DNA of 60,397 nt from Jannaschia sp. M317 (GTDB lineage Bacteria; Pseudomonadota; Alphaproteobacteria; Rhodobacterales; Rhodobacteraceae). Below are positions 1 through 9,378 of the stretch, in pieces. The translations under genes and the position numbers were made by a program. The stretch spans positions 1 to 60,397 of the forward strand of contig NZ_CP081159.1 in NCBI RefSeq assembly GCF_025141175.1, written 5' to 3'. The notes beneath the pieces were generated by a model. The model was not told the origin of the DNA. It searched no databases and was given only the letters and a program-made list of their open reading frames with translations. How positions within the stretch are numbered: position 1 is the first letter of the stretch; every line of letters starts with the position of its first letter.

Positions 1-1839
1 GGCGTTGCTTGCGTTCGTTCGCGTATTGCGAGTTCAAGAAACCGTGCGCCTTTGGGCTGAGGATGTTGAGCGGATAACGTGCGGCCAGTTCGGGCGCGCT
101 TTCGGGCGATTCCGCCATCGGCTTGTAGCCGGGCAGGGGTCGACCGGGCTGCCATCCTGGAACGCCGCATAGCCGGACCGGTTGCCGCCGGGCACATAGT
201 TGCCATTGGCCGCAATCGAGGACACGAATTCGCACTTGCCCGAGGGCGTCGGGAAGTTGCCTTCGGCGTGGGGGGCGTAATGGTCCTTGTCGGGCAGGGA
301 CACACGGATGAAGCCCTCGTCCTTCAACCGCGCCAGCGTGATACCCTCCAGGCGCGGATCATCCCACAGCAGATAGTCCTGCATCAGCTCTTCGTCGCTG
401 CGCTGCCACTCCGGCTCTTCGAAGCCCATGGTGGCGGCCAGTCGGCGGAACAATTCGGTATTCTGCACCGCTTCGCCCGGGGGGGCGACGGCAGCCCCGT
501 TGTAGGCCCAATAGAAATGGCCCCAGGCAAACATCAGGTCGTTTTGTTCGGCCTGCATCGTCGCGGGCAGAAGGATATCGGCATAGCGGGCCGTGTCGGT
601 CATGAACAGTTCGCTGCAGACCGTGAACAGATCCTCTCGCATCAGGCCTTCGCGGATGCGGTCCTGATCGGGGGCCTGCACCACCGGGTTGATGTTATAG
701 ACCATCAGGGATTTAACCGGCGGGTCGTTCACCTCCAGCAGGGCATCGCCAAGCCCGTTGAGGTTGATGACGCGGGTGCCTTCGCGGATGAAATCGGGGC
801 GCATGACCGCGTCCCAGTCGATCGCGAACGCGGAAAGCGTCAGGCCCATATAGCCGCCGCCGACGTGTTTCCACGCACCGGTCAGCGCAGGCAGACAAGA
901 GATCGCGCGCGCGGCCTGGCCGCCGTTGGCGTGGCGCTCGATCGCGACGCCAAGGCGGATAAAGGCGGGATCGGTGGTCGCGTATTCGCGGGCAAAGGTG
1001 CGGATGTCATCGGCCGGGATGCCGGTGATTTCGGCCACCTTTTCGGGCGTGAACTCTGCCGCGCGGGCAGCCAGTTCTTCGAAACCGACGGTGTGGGCAT
1101 CGACATAGTCCTGATCCACCAGGCCTTCTGCGATGATCACCTGCATCATCCCCAGGGCCAGCGCCGCGTCCGAGCCGGGGCGGATACGGATGTGCCAATC
1201 GGCCTGGGCCGCGGTGCGCGACCGGGTCGGGTCGATGACGACGATCTTGGCCCCGTTGCGCCGCGCCTCGTCGAGAAACGGCCATTGGTGCGAATTGGTG
1301 CTGAGCGTGTTGACCGCCCAGAGCACGATGTAACGCGAATGCACCAGGCTCTCGGGGTCGACACCCGTCGACTCGCCGATGGCCTGCTGCGTGCCGATGT
1401 CCCGTCCGACGCCGCAGAAGGTTTTTTCCGCAACCGTCGCCCCCAGCTTGTTGAAGAAGGCATCGCCCACGTTCAGCCCGTTCAACAGGCCCTGATGGCC
1501 CAGATAGCTGCAGGGCAGGATCGACTGCGCCCCGTGGGTGTCGATGATGTCGGTCCAGCGGTTGCGGATCTCGGACAGGGCCTCGTCCCAGGTGATCCGC
1601 GTGAATTCGCCCGATCCCTTCGGTCCCGTGCGCTTCATCGGATAGAGGATCCGGTCCGGGTTATGGTGGTGCGCGGTAAAGTCGTTGAGCTTGGTGCAAA
1701 GCCGTCCCTGCGTGATCGGGTGATCAGGATTGCCGCGCGCGCCCACCAGTTTGCCGTCCTTGACCGAAAACAGGATGGAGCAGGTATCGGGGCAATCCTG
1801 TGGGCAGGCGCCCACGACCGTGGTGATGTCGTCTTTCAT
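1..1839 (-). CDS. Molybdopterin (Mo-bisMGD) oxidoreductase, N-terminal part; continues at 60397 across the circle
   Basis: Cytoplasmic enzyme of the DMSO reductase superfamily; there is no Tat or Sec signal at the N terminus. The N-terminal [4Fe-4S] ligands are C12, C16, C20 and C48 (C-x3-C-x3-C-x27-C). C142 (TFCG) is a candidate Mo ligand. The start ATG at 1839 has AGGAG upstream. As read, the frame breaks near 136-139: the residues after GSPVDP turn into Arg/Ser-rich sequence and stop at 34. Moving one base restores PGYKPMAESPESAPEL, then YPLNILSPKAHGFLNSQYAN, typical of the C-terminal dinucleotide-binding domain. That frame runs off base 1 and continues at 60397, ending at 60105. The corrected gene is 2133 nt (710 residues). 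It follows the ABC genes by 24 nt and precedes a ferredoxin. The substrate is unknown. The superfamily assignment is firm; the reaction is not. Confidence 0.9.
136..139 (-). other. Frameshift site in the Mo oxidoreductase gene
   Basis: The plus strand has a run of four G (136-139), read as CCCC in the gene. With five C the protein continues VDPLPGYKPMAESPESAPEL into the conserved dinucleotide-binding domain. With four C it stops at 34. The corrected total length becomes a multiple of three (2133 nt). A homopolymer miscall is the simplest explanation; a real inactivating mutation is possible. Confidence 0.85.
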
Positions 1840-1863
1840 GGAATGTCTCCTATTCGGCAGGGA

Positions 1864-2918
1864 TCAGAGGCGGTCGCCGTTCTGATCGAAGAGGTGCAGG
1901 CGCGCGACGTCGAAACGCACGGACGTGGCGAAATCGTTGCGCGTGGCGATGTGACGTGTGGTGCGAATGCGCAGCGGCTCACCCGCAAGGGTAGCGTTGA
2001 CGATGCTGTGGCTGCCCAGCGGTTCGACCGAGACGATGCGAATGGCAATGGCGTCCGCCTCGCCCGTCGACTCGTGGACGTCTTCGGGCGCACGCCCAGG
2101 GTGACGGGACCGGCGCGCACCTGGCGTGGCAGCGCGATCGGATCCTTCAGGGCATCGGATTGGAAACTGCGCCCGTCTTCGGCCACGCGACCGGGGATCA
2201 GGTTCATGGGTGGGGATCCGACCAGCGCCGCAACAGCAGAAGTGGCGGGTGTGTTGTATACTTCGTCCGGGGTCCCCAACTGCGCAATCTTGCCATCGAT
2301 CAGGATGGCGATGCGGTCGGCAATGGCCATCACCTCTTCTTCGTCGTGCGAAACGTAGACGAAGGTCTGACCCTGTTCGCGTTGCAGGCGCTTCAGCTCC
2401 AGCCGCATTTCTTCGCGCAGGCGTGCATCCAACGCGGAGATCGGCTCGTCCAGCAGGACCGCACCGCTTTCGGCGGCCAGGGCCCGGCCAAGCGCAATGC
2501 GCTGCCGTTCGCCGCCGGACATCTGGCCCGGTTTCTTGTGGAGGATGTGCTCCACATGGAGAACGCGGGACACTGCCTCCAGCCGCTCAGCGATGCGGGT
2601 GGCATCGGTGCCCGCTTCACGCAGCGGAAAGGTGATGTTTTCGGCTCCGCTCAGATGCGGGAAGAGGGCGAGGTTCTGGAAAACCATGGACAAGCCCCGT
2701 TCCGAGACGCCCAGTTCGCTGCCCGAGACACCGGCCAGCGCAACCTCGCCGCCGTCCTGCTGCAACAGGCCCAGGATGATCTTGAGCACGGAGGTCTTGC
2801 CCGACGAAGGCGGGCCGAAGATGCCCAGCAACTCGCCCTTGCGGATGCCCAGGTCGATGGGGCCCAGTTCAAAGGCCGGGAACGATTTGGTGACGGCGTT
2901 CAGATCAATGGCGTTCAT
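1864..2918 (-). CDS. ABC transporter ATP-binding protein (MalK/PotA-like), frameshifted near its 3' end
   Basis: One of two nucleotide-binding subunits of the importer encoded by the neighbouring genes. Walker A is GPPSSGKT (about residues 35-42), the signature is MSGGE (133-137), followed by Walker B LLDEP and the H-loop SHD. A TOBE-like C-terminal region ends in VTLGVRP. After that the frame as read becomes Arg/Ser-rich and runs to 1836. A one-base shift near 2084-2089 restores DVHESTGEADAIAIRIVSVE and later VRFDVARLHLFDQNGDRL, a normal MalK-type ending with a stop at 1864. The corrected length is 351 residues. The start overlaps the next ATPase stop by 4 nt (2915-2918). The paired ATPase has an odd signature motif, so this subunit probably carries the normal one. 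Confidence 0.88.
2084..2089 (-). other. Frameshift site in the ABC ATPase gene
   Basis: In the gene the sequence CGCCCGAAGACGTC would read as the common GVRPEDV motif if one G were added (CCG GAA GAC GTC). Without it the last 80 or so codons are out of frame, and the frame runs to 1836 instead of stopping at 1864. This is the second single-base deletion within 2 kb of the same operon. Confidence 0.85.
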
Positions 2919-4021
2919 CGGGCGGTCCCTCCGAGGCGGTGGCCGGTTTCGAAATCAAAGGCGAGACAGCTGGCGGCCGCCAGATTGAACTGGACGTCTT
3001 CGCCGGCGATGCGGCCATTTTCATCGTCGACTGCCAGAACCTTCGTCTCTCCGATGCGCAGATAGGCAAGGCGCGACGGGCCGGACCGCTCGATCTCTTC
3101 CACGGTGCCGTGCAGAACGATATCGTCGTCGTTGCGACGCGGGCCGAAGTAGACATCCTGAGGCCGCACGCCCAGCGACAGGGTCCGGGCCGAGGCCCCC
3201 CCGGTCGAGGCACCAAGCCGCCCACCCAAGGGAATGACCGTGCCACCCGCCGCGCGCAGGACGGGGGCTCCGTCCAGGGTCTCCAACTCTCCGTCGAAAA
3301 GGTTCATGCGGGGGGTGCCGACAAAGTTGGCGACGAACCGGTTGGCGGGGCTGGAATAGACCTCGAACGGGGTGCCGTATTGCATCAGCTTGCCCTGATC
3401 GATGACGGCGATCTTGTCGGCCAGGCTCATGGCTTCGATCTGGTCATGGGTGACGTAGACCATGGTCTGACCGAATTCCCGCTGCAGCACCTTCAGTTCG
3501 GCACGCATGTAGGCGCGGAAGGTGGCATCGACGCTGGACAGAGGCTCATCGAGCAGGAAGATCCGGGGTTCGGCCACCGCAGACCGACCGATGGCCAGCT
3601 TTTGCAGTTCATTCACCGAAAGCTGTGCGGCAGGCATGTCCAGCCGGTGATCCAGGTTCATCCGCGACGCCATCGCGCGGACCTTTGTGTCGATTTCGGA
3701 CCGGGACAAGCCGCGTACCTCGAGCGCGAAGGCGAGGTTCTTGTAGACGCTCATATGCGTGAAGATCGCATAGTTCTGGAACACGAAGCCGATGTTCCGA
3801 TCCTGGATCGGCACCGACGACAGGTTCTGTCCACCAAAGAGGATTTCGCCGTCGGTCGGATCTTCGAGACCTGCGATCATGTTCATCGTGGTGGTCTTGC
3901 CGCAGCCCGACGGGCCCAGCAGCGCCACGAAATCCCCATCCGCGATATCGAGGTCGATGCCATCGACTGCGGTGAAATCGCCGAAGCGCTTGGTGAGGGA
4001 GCGGAGTTCGATGCTGCTCAT
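2915..4021 (-). CDS. ABC transporter ATP-binding protein with a degenerate signature motif
   Basis: This 368-residue MalK-type ATPase is the second nucleotide-binding subunit of the importer. Walker A is GPSGCGKT (36-43), the Q-loop lies near VFQNY (80-84), Walker B is FLLDEP (155-160), the H-loop is THD, and the C-terminal half is TOBE-like with GVRPQDV. The signature loop is LSVNELQK (134-141) where LSGGQ is expected. That makes one of the two ATP sites of the presumed heterodimer non-canonical. The gap to the permease stop is 3 nt and the overlap with the other ATPase is 4 nt, so the genes are cotranscribed. The substrate is undetermined; CUT1-like importers carry sugars, polyols and related small molecules. 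Confidence 0.9.
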   Translation of the reverse strand: MSSIELRSLTKRFGDFTAVDGIDLDIADGDFVALLGPSGCGKTTTMNMIAGLEDPTDGEILFGGQNLSSVPIQDRNIGFVFQNYAIFTHMSVYKNLAFALEVRGLSRSEIDTKVRAMASRMNLDHRLDMPAAQLSVNELQKLAIGRSAVAEPRIFLLDEPLSSVDATFRAYMRAELKVLQREFGQTMVYVTHDQIEAMSLADKIAVIDQGKLMQYGTPFEVYSSPANRFVANFVGTPRMNLFDGELETLDGAPVLRAAGGTVIPLGGRLGASTGGASARTLSLGVRPQDVYFGPRRNDDDIVLHGTVEEIERSGPSRLAYLRIGETKVLAVDDENGRIAGEDVQFNLAAASCLAFDFETGHRLGGTAR

Positions 4022-4024
4022 GGC

Positions 4025-4981
4025 TCAGCCCTTCTTTCTGGAGGCGAATGCAAGGCCCGCGGCGGCCATCAGGCTCAGCGCCAACAGGACAGTCAGACCG
4101 ATGGCGGCGACATAGGACCAATCGAGATCGGCGAAGGTCTTCTTGTAGAGGAACATGGAGATCGTCTCGGTCGCGACGCCGGGCCCGCCCTTGGTCATCA
4201 CGGAGATAATGTCGAAAATCTTGAAGCATTCGACAAACCGAAGGGCGAGGCAGATGATGATCACCTGCTTCATGCGCGGCAGGATGATCTTGCGGAAGCT
4301 CTGGAAGTTGGACGCCCCCAGCAGGCGCGCGGCGGTCAGCTGATCGCGCGGCACCCCCAGCATGCCCGACAGAAGGATCAGGAACATCAGCGGCGTCCAC
4401 TGCCAGGTGTCGGCCACGATGATCGCGACCACGGACCGGTCCGGGTCGGTCAGCCAGGCAAAATCGGCAGGCAGGCCGAGGTGATCGTTGATCGGCCCCG
4501 TGCTCTGGAACAGCAGAAAGAAGATGACGCCGACGACGGCGGGAACGATCATCATCGGGGTCAGCAGGATCGAGTAGAAAATGCCGCGCCCAGGGAAGGA
4601 GTCCATGAACAGATAGGCAAGGCCCAGGCCGATCGCGAATTGCAGCGGCACGGCCACGCCCATGATCAGGCCGGTGCGGCCGATCGCGCTCCAGAAATCG
4701 GGGTCGGTGGCCAGACGCAGATAGTTGTCGCCCAGGTTCCAGCTTTCCCAGGCATGATACCAGCGGACGCCATCAAGCGGCGTCCACCAGGTCAGCGACA
4801 GATACAGCTGCATGGTCAGTGGGAAGACCACGATGAAAAGCAGCAGCAGAACGGTGGGTGCCACAAAGATCCGGCCCAGCCAGCGCGGATCGGAGGCGAG
4901 CCTGGCCCCGACGGGGGTGCTGGTCGGCTCCGTCTCGCTGTCAACGGCGGCGGCGTGGTCGTTTCCGGTGATATAGGTCAT
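4025..4981 (-). CDS. ABC transporter permease (MalF-like, sugar/polyol type)
   Basis: A 318-residue inner-membrane permease with about six hydrophobic segments. The first follows a 40-residue N-terminal tail (near IFVAPTVLLLLFIVVFPLTM). The EAA-type cytoplasmic loop (AARLLGASNFQSFRKI..P) lies about 60 residues before the last helices. Start and stop overlap neighbours by 4 nt or are separated by 3 nt, so it is part of the SBP-permease-permease-ATPase-ATPase block. It pairs with the permease at 4978-5871 to form the translocation channel. No residue lets me predict the substrate. Confidence 0.92.
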   Translation of the reverse strand: MTYITGNDHAAAVDSETEPTSTPVGARLASDPRWLGRIFVAPTVLLLLFIVVFPLTMQLYLSLTWWTPLDGVRWYHAWESWNLGDNYLRLATDPDFWSAIGRTGLIMGVAVPLQFAIGLGLAYLFMDSFPGRGIFYSILLTPMMIVPAVVGVIFFLLFQSTGPINDHLGLPADFAWLTDPDRSVVAIIVADTWQWTPLMFLILLSGMLGVPRDQLTAARLLGASNFQSFRKIILPRMKQVIIICLALRFVECFKIFDIISVMTKGGPGVATETISMFLYKKTFADLDWSYVAAIGLTVLLALSLMAAAGLAFASRKKG

Positions 4982-5871
4982 TGCTTGAGCGCTCCGAAGG
5001 TGAGGCCGCGGACGAGGTGTTTCTGGATCAGAAGTCCCAGGATCACCGGCGGGATGGCAGCCAGGAGGCCGAGCGCCGCCTTCATGCCGTACATTTCACC
5101 CATGGCCGTGTTCATCGTGGACATGAAAACCGGCAGCGTGACCCACTGGCGCTGCGTCAACAGCAGAGCGAGCAGGTAATCCGACCAGTTCAGGATAAAG
5201 ACAAAGAGGATACAGGTGGCGATGCCCGGCTTGACGATCGGCAGGGTGACCCGCGTGAACGCGCGCCAGCGCGAGCTGCCGGAAACCAGGGCGGCTTCCT
5301 CGATCTCGACCGGGACTTCGTCGAAATAGGTTTTCATCAGCCAGAAGGCGAAGGGCAGTGTCACGATCCCGTAGATCAGGGACAGGCCCCACCAGGTGTC
5401 GATGGCGCCAAGCGCCGCCCACATCACCATGACCGGGATCATCACCGCCAGGGGCGGGAACAGCCGCAGCTGCAGCACCTGCAACGGCAGACCCTGCATC
5501 GTTCCAAACCGGACGACCGCATAGGACGACAGCGTGCCCGCAACCACGGCGATGACCGTGCCCAGCGTCGAGGTCACGATGCTGGCCCAGAGGGGGCCGA
5601 ACATGGACCGGTCCAGGCTGACGACCAGGCCCTCGGCCTCGCCGTTGAAGATGAATTCGAAGTTCTGAAGCGTCGGCTCCTGCGGCAGCCAGGTCAGGCC
5701 GCTGCCGCTGGTCCATTCGGAATAGGGTTTGAAGGCCATCGTGGCCATCCAGAACAGGGGATAGATCACCACGGCCGTAGCCAGCAGGATCAGCGCGTAT
5801 TTGAGGACAAGTTGAGGGGCTGAGGGCTTCACGTCCGAATTCCTTTTGGCTGGTGCAGGGGCTCCGGGCAC
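4978..5871 (-). CDS. ABC transporter permease (MalG-like)
   Basis: A 297-residue inner-membrane permease. Hydrophobic helices begin at about residue 22 (LVLKYALILLATAVVIYPLF). The MalG-type EAA loop is EEAALVSGSSRWRAFTRVTLP, and it ends with LGLLIQKHLVRGLTFGALKQ, typical of MalG-class subunits. The 3' end overlaps the partner permease by 4 nt, so translation is probably coupled. The solute-binding protein gene ends 33 nt upstream. Confidence 0.92.
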   Translation of the reverse strand: MPGAPAPAKRNSDVKPSAPQLVLKYALILLATAVVIYPLFWMATMAFKPYSEWTSGSGLTWLPQEPTLQNFEFIFNGEAEGLVVSLDRSMFGPLWASIVTSTLGTVIAVVAGTLSSYAVVRFGTMQGLPLQVLQLRLFPPLAVMIPVMVMWAALGAIDTWWGLSLIYGIVTLPFAFWLMKTYFDEVPVEIEEAALVSGSSRWRAFTRVTLPIVKPGIATCILFVFILNWSDYLLALLLTQRQWVTLPVFMSTMNTAMGEMYGMKAALGLLAAIPPVILGLLIQKHLVRGLTFGALKQ

Positions 5872-5904
5872 CCACGGGGAGAGAAAGTGCCCGGCGCGGC
5901 GGGA

Positions 5905-7521
5905 TCAGACTTCGTCGACGAAGGTCGGCCAGGACTTGCGGCTGGCCTTGATCGAGTCGACGATCCCCTTGCGCTTGCGACGACGGATGATCTGCTCCCA
6001 CTTGCGCTGTGCACCTTCCATGGCGTCGCGGGCGGACTTCTGCCCGGTCAGCGCAGCCTGGAGTTCCTCGTCCAGCGCATTGTCGAGCGCCGTCTGACCC
6101 GCAAAGTTGATTCCGGGAACCGACCGGGCGACGGTCTTGGGGATCGTGTCCATCGCGTAGGGGCGATAGTTGTCGGCCACGATCGGCTCTTTGAAGTTCG
6201 CCTGCTGCATCGGGTCCAGGAAGCCTGTCGGGCTGGACATGATGTAGGTGAATGTCCGCGTCGAGCTGAGCCATTGCAGGAACAGGAAGGCGGCCTCGGG
6301 ATTGGCGGATTGGGTCGAAACCCAGCCGCTGATCGAATAGTGCAGGATCGACCGGCGATTGATCGTGTTGCCCGTGCGCCGGCCAAGCGGCAGGTGGCTG
6401 TCCATCAGGCCCGTTGCCGGGGATTTGTTGGACCCGTCCGGGTTGATGCCGTCACCGAATTTGGCAATCGCCGTGTAGGTCGCGATGCTGGGCACCTGCA
6501 GGTTCCACAGCGTCGACCAGGCCTCGACGAAGGTGAAGCTGAGCGCGTCGGGGGGCGACCACTCGAAGGAGCGGATATGCTCTTCGGCGCATTGCACGGC
6601 CAGATCGGTTGCCAGGTTCGGCTCTCCGTCTTCGGTGAAATAGTAGTAGTTCGGGCTCTCCATCGAGGCGAGGCGCATGTAGAACGTGGGCAGACCCCAG
6701 AACCGGCTCATCAGCGACCCGTTGCCGTACATCGTGCCGTTGCCGAAATCCTTGCCGGTAAAGAACTTGGCGATCTCGTCCTGTTCTTCCCAGGTGTCCG
6801 GCGCGCGCAATTCGCGGCCGACTTCGGTCATGAAGGCGTCCTGCACCTCGGGCTTGTCGTAGATGCCGCGCAGGTAATACCAGGTCATGAAGTCGCCATC
6901 GAGCGCCGTCGTGTAGTAGCGGTCGTTGTAGGTATAGAGCAGCTTGACCAGCTCTTCGGTGGCCATGCCCCGTTCCGGGTCACCCCAATCGGGTTCATAC
7001 TTGGCGACATAGTCGGTGCAATCGACGGCGCCGCCCGCCTCGACCAGATCCCCGGTGGAATTCCACGGGCTGGTGTAGATGTCGTAGGACGCGCCTGCGG
7101 TGGTGACGTCCTGCATGACCTTCTTGAAGATGTCGGTCACGTTCCAGCCGACCATCTCGATCTCGATGCCGGTTTCCCGTTTCCAGACGTCGATGGGCGC
7201 ATCGGCCCCTTCGCGGAAAGGTTTGGTCAGCTGGTCGATCGTGCCGTCGGGCAGCAGGATGGTCAGCTTGTCGGGGGCCTTGCCCGCGGCCTTGAGGGCC
7301 TTGATCCCCTCGATGGCGCGGCCTTCGGACATGGAGGCGTCATATTGGAACCGCTCGGCCCCGTCGAAACCGGTCGGACCGCCGGTCATGCCCGCGCTGA
7401 GCGTTTCGGCGGAGGCGGGCGATCCGAACAGCGGAATGACCCCGGAGGCCGCGACCATGGCGGCACCCGACTTCAGAAAGTTTCTCCGGGATTGACCGGG
7501 CAGGAGGAGGTTGGTTTTCAT
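5905..7521 (-). CDS. Tat-exported extracellular solute-binding protein (family 1)
   Basis: The periplasmic receptor of the importer, 538 residues. A twin-arginine signal SRRNFLK lies at residues 11-17, with a hydrophobic stretch and an ASA cleavage site near residue 38. Export by Tat implies folding in the cytoplasm or cofactor-sensitive folding and is less common for this class. The mature part looks like a family 1 (MalE/PotD-like) binding protein (TILLPDG..., YNDRYYTTALDGDFMTWYY). The ATG at 7521 is preferred over the TTG one codon earlier because GGAG lies nine bases upstream of it. The nearest upstream gene is the ferredoxin reductase (61 nt). The ligand is unknown. Confidence 0.88.
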   Translation of the reverse strand: MKTNLLLPGQSRRNFLKSGAAMVAASGVIPLFGSPASAETLSAGMTGGPTGFDGAERFQYDASMSEGRAIEGIKALKAAGKAPDKLTILLPDGTIDQLTKPFREGADAPIDVWKRETGIEIEMVGWNVTDIFKKVMQDVTTAGASYDIYTSPWNSTGDLVEAGGAVDCTDYVAKYEPDWGDPERGMATEELVKLLYTYNDRYYTTALDGDFMTWYYLRGIYDKPEVQDAFMTEVGRELRAPDTWEEQDEIAKFFTGKDFGNGTMYGNGSLMSRFWGLPTFYMRLASMESPNYYYFTEDGEPNLATDLAVQCAEEHIRSFEWSPPDALSFTFVEAWSTLWNLQVPSIATYTAIAKFGDGINPDGSNKSPATGLMDSHLPLGRRTGNTINRRSILHYSISGWVSTQSANPEAAFLFLQWLSSTRTFTYIMSSPTGFLDPMQQANFKEPIVADNYRPYAMDTIPKTVARSVPGINFAGQTALDNALDEELQAALTGQKSARDAMEGAQRKWEQIIRRRKRKGIVDSIKASRKSWPTFVDEV

Positions 7522-7582
7522 CAAGAATTACTCCGTTGGTGTGCAGACAGCCGGATGAGGGCCAGAGGGAACTTCGAGGGTT

Positions 7583-8968
7583 TCAGGGGGCGCACCGCAG
7601 CTTTGGCTCTGCGTCGGGCAAGGCTTCGGCCAACATCGTGGCGATGTCGGTGACCTTTTCGCGCGGTTTGCCGCGACGGGCGCCGTCGGCTTTCTCTCGG
7701 GCGTCGATCCGTCGCCAGGCGGCGAAATCCACGACCCGATCCAGTCGGGCAGCCAGCGCCGCCACAAAGGCGTCACGGGCAGCATCCGTGTCACGGCCAG
7801 TGGTCAGACCGGCCAGGACCTGGTCCGCCGTCTCGACGCCGCAGGCCCGGTTGGTGCCGATCACGCCCGAAGGGCCGCGCTTGATCCAACCGGCGGTATA
7901 GACACCGGGCAACGGCGTGCCGTCGGTGTCGTGAACCTGACCGCTGACGTTCGGAATGGTCCCGCGCGCCGCATCAAAGGGCAGACCCGGCAGGCCGAAG
8001 CCGCGGTAGCCGACGCATCCGATGACCATGCCGCCGCGCAAGGACGTCTCTGCGCCCGTGGGCACGGCACGCTGACCGAAGGCGGGGCCCTCCAGACGCA
8101 TGCGCTTGAACACGACTTCTTCGGCGTGGTCGGTGCCGGTGATCCGGTCGGGCGCCATGTTGAAGTGGAAATAGATCCGGCGCGACTTTGCTGGGTCCGC
8201 CTTGCGGTCGGCGAAGCCTTTCAGGATCTTCAGGTTCTTTGCGACGCCGGGGGTGCCGGTTTCCGCAGCCTCTTCGGCGCAGGCGGGGGCAAGCCGGATC
8301 GCGTCGGGGTGCAGGATCGGTTCCGCCTGGGCCAGGGTCCCGAACTCCCGCAACTCCTTGGCGGTGAATTTGGCCTGTGCAGGACCGCGACGACCGACAA
8401 GGTGCACATCGCGCACCTGGCTTTCGGCCAATGCATCCAGCGCGTGCGCAGAAATGTCGCTGCCACGCAGCTCGTCCACGGTCTTGGACAGGATGCGGCA
8501 GACGTCCAGCGCGACATTTCCGTTGCCGATGACGATGGCGCGCCGGTGCGACAGGTCAATCTTTACATCCCGGAAATCGGGGTGACCATTGTACCAACCG
8601 ATGAAATCCGTCGCGGTCAGGTTCCCGTCCAGCTCTTCGCCCGGAATGCCCAGATCGCGACCGCGCAGCGCGCCGGTGGCCACGACAACCGCGTCATAGC
8701 TTGCGCGCATCTCTTCGATCGAGACATCGGTCCCGACCGAGACATTGCCGAGAAAGGTGAAATCTTTGTGGTCCGCCAGCGTCTCGAACAGAGCGGTCAC
8801 GGACTTCAGCTTTTGATGGTCCGGGGCGACGCCATAGCGAACCAGGCCAAAGGGCACGGGCAGGCGTTCGAACATGTCGACACGAACGTCGGCTTCGCTG
8901 CGCAGCAGGGCCTCGGCTGTAAAGAAGCCTGCGGGGCCGCTTCCGATAATCGCGACGTTATGGGCCAT
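7583..8968 (-). CDS. fprA: Ferredoxin-NADP(+) reductase, FprA/adrenodoxin reductase type
   Basis: A 461-residue FAD enzyme that moves electrons between NADPH and a ferredoxin. The N-terminal dinucleotide motif is GSGPAGF (residues 9-15), then FGLVRYGVAPDH, typical of this family. The NADP-binding motif is GNGNVALDVCR, with the conserved VGRRGP...F stretch and the C-terminal GWIKRGPSGVIGTNR. The length matches mycobacterial FprA (about 456). The ATG at 8968 has AGGAGA upstream; an upstream extension is possible but lacks family similarity. The operon also encodes a 7Fe ferredoxin (59803-60087) and a Mo enzyme, so the likely chain is NADP(H)-FprA-ferredoxin-Mo enzyme. The direction of flow is not evident. 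Confidence 0.92.
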   Translation of the reverse strand: MAHNVAIIGSGPAGFFTAEALLRSEADVRVDMFERLPVPFGLVRYGVAPDHQKLKSVTALFETLADHKDFTFLGNVSVGTDVSIEEMRASYDAVVVATGALRGRDLGIPGEELDGNLTATDFIGWYNGHPDFRDVKIDLSHRRAIVIGNGNVALDVCRILSKTVDELRGSDISAHALDALAESQVRDVHLVGRRGPAQAKFTAKELREFGTLAQAEPILHPDAIRLAPACAEEAAETGTPGVAKNLKILKGFADRKADPAKSRRIYFHFNMAPDRITGTDHAEEVVFKRMRLEGPAFGQRAVPTGAETSLRGGMVIGCVGYRGFGLPGLPFDAARGTIPNVSGQVHDTDGTPLPGVYTAGWIKRGPSGVIGTNRACGVETADQVLAGLTTGRDTDAARDAFVAALAARLDRVVDFAAWRRIDAREKADGARRGKPREKVTDIATMLAEALPDAEPKLRCAP

Positions 8969-9039
8969 GGCGCGTCTCCTTTCTGGCACGAGGGTGGGGG
9001 TGGGCGGCCATCGCATGCAGCCGCCCAAAGGGGGGCAGG

Positions 9040-9378
9040 TCAGCGCGAGGCGACGTAGAGCATCAGGGAACTGTCGTCCGACGAGAACTTGACGTTGGAG
9101 CCGGAGCCGAACTGGATCACGTCCCCGGCCTTGAAATCGGTCGCGGTGCCGTCTTCCTCGGTCACGGTGACGGTGCCTTCGACGACCAGTTTGAACTCAT
9201 CGAATTCGTAGCTGTAGGGAAAGGCTTCGCCCTTGTTCATGCGGAACATGCCCATGGTCAGGGGCGTGCCACCCGACGTGCCCGTCGCAAAGTCCTTGCC
9301 GTAGACATGGGGAAAATCCTCGGCGGCGACGGGCAGGGCCTCGGTCAATACCGCTTCAAGTTTCTGAACGCTCATCAT
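9040..9378 (-). CDS. Small cupin-domain protein (EutQ-like)
   Basis: A single-domain cupin of 112-113 residues, first gene of the Mo-enzyme/ABC unit. The beta-barrel pattern is visible (MGMFRMNKGEAFPYSYEFDEFKLVVEGTVTV and GDVIQFGSGSNVKFSS). The usual metal-binding His residues are replaced (Y, E, F), as in EutQ-type cupins, so a catalytic metal is uncertain. Two ATG codons in tandem (9378 and 9375) follow GAAAGG. A role in binding or isomerising the substrate or its product is only an inference from position. Confidence 0.75.
   Translation of the reverse strand: MMSVQKLEAVLTEALPVAAEDFPHVYGKDFATGTSGGTPLTMGMFRMNKGEAFPYSYEFDEFKLVVEGTVTVTEEDGTATDFKAGDVIQFGSGSNVKFSSDDSSLMLYVASR

Noticed and set aside
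1836..2085. Programmed frameshifting as an explanation of the ATPase and Mo-enzyme breaks
   Set aside because: Neither site shows a slippery heptamer with a downstream structure, and both downstream zero-frame peptides are unlike any domain. A base-call error or plain mutation is simpler.
79..2358. Long plus-strand open frame antisense to the Mo enzyme and ATPase genes
   Set aside because: It is a mirror of GC-rich coding sequence: no RBS, no recognisable domain, and the minus-strand frames carry clear FeS and Walker motifs. Other long antisense frames (for example 11415-14183, 19374-21200, 41194-43557) were rejected for the same reason.
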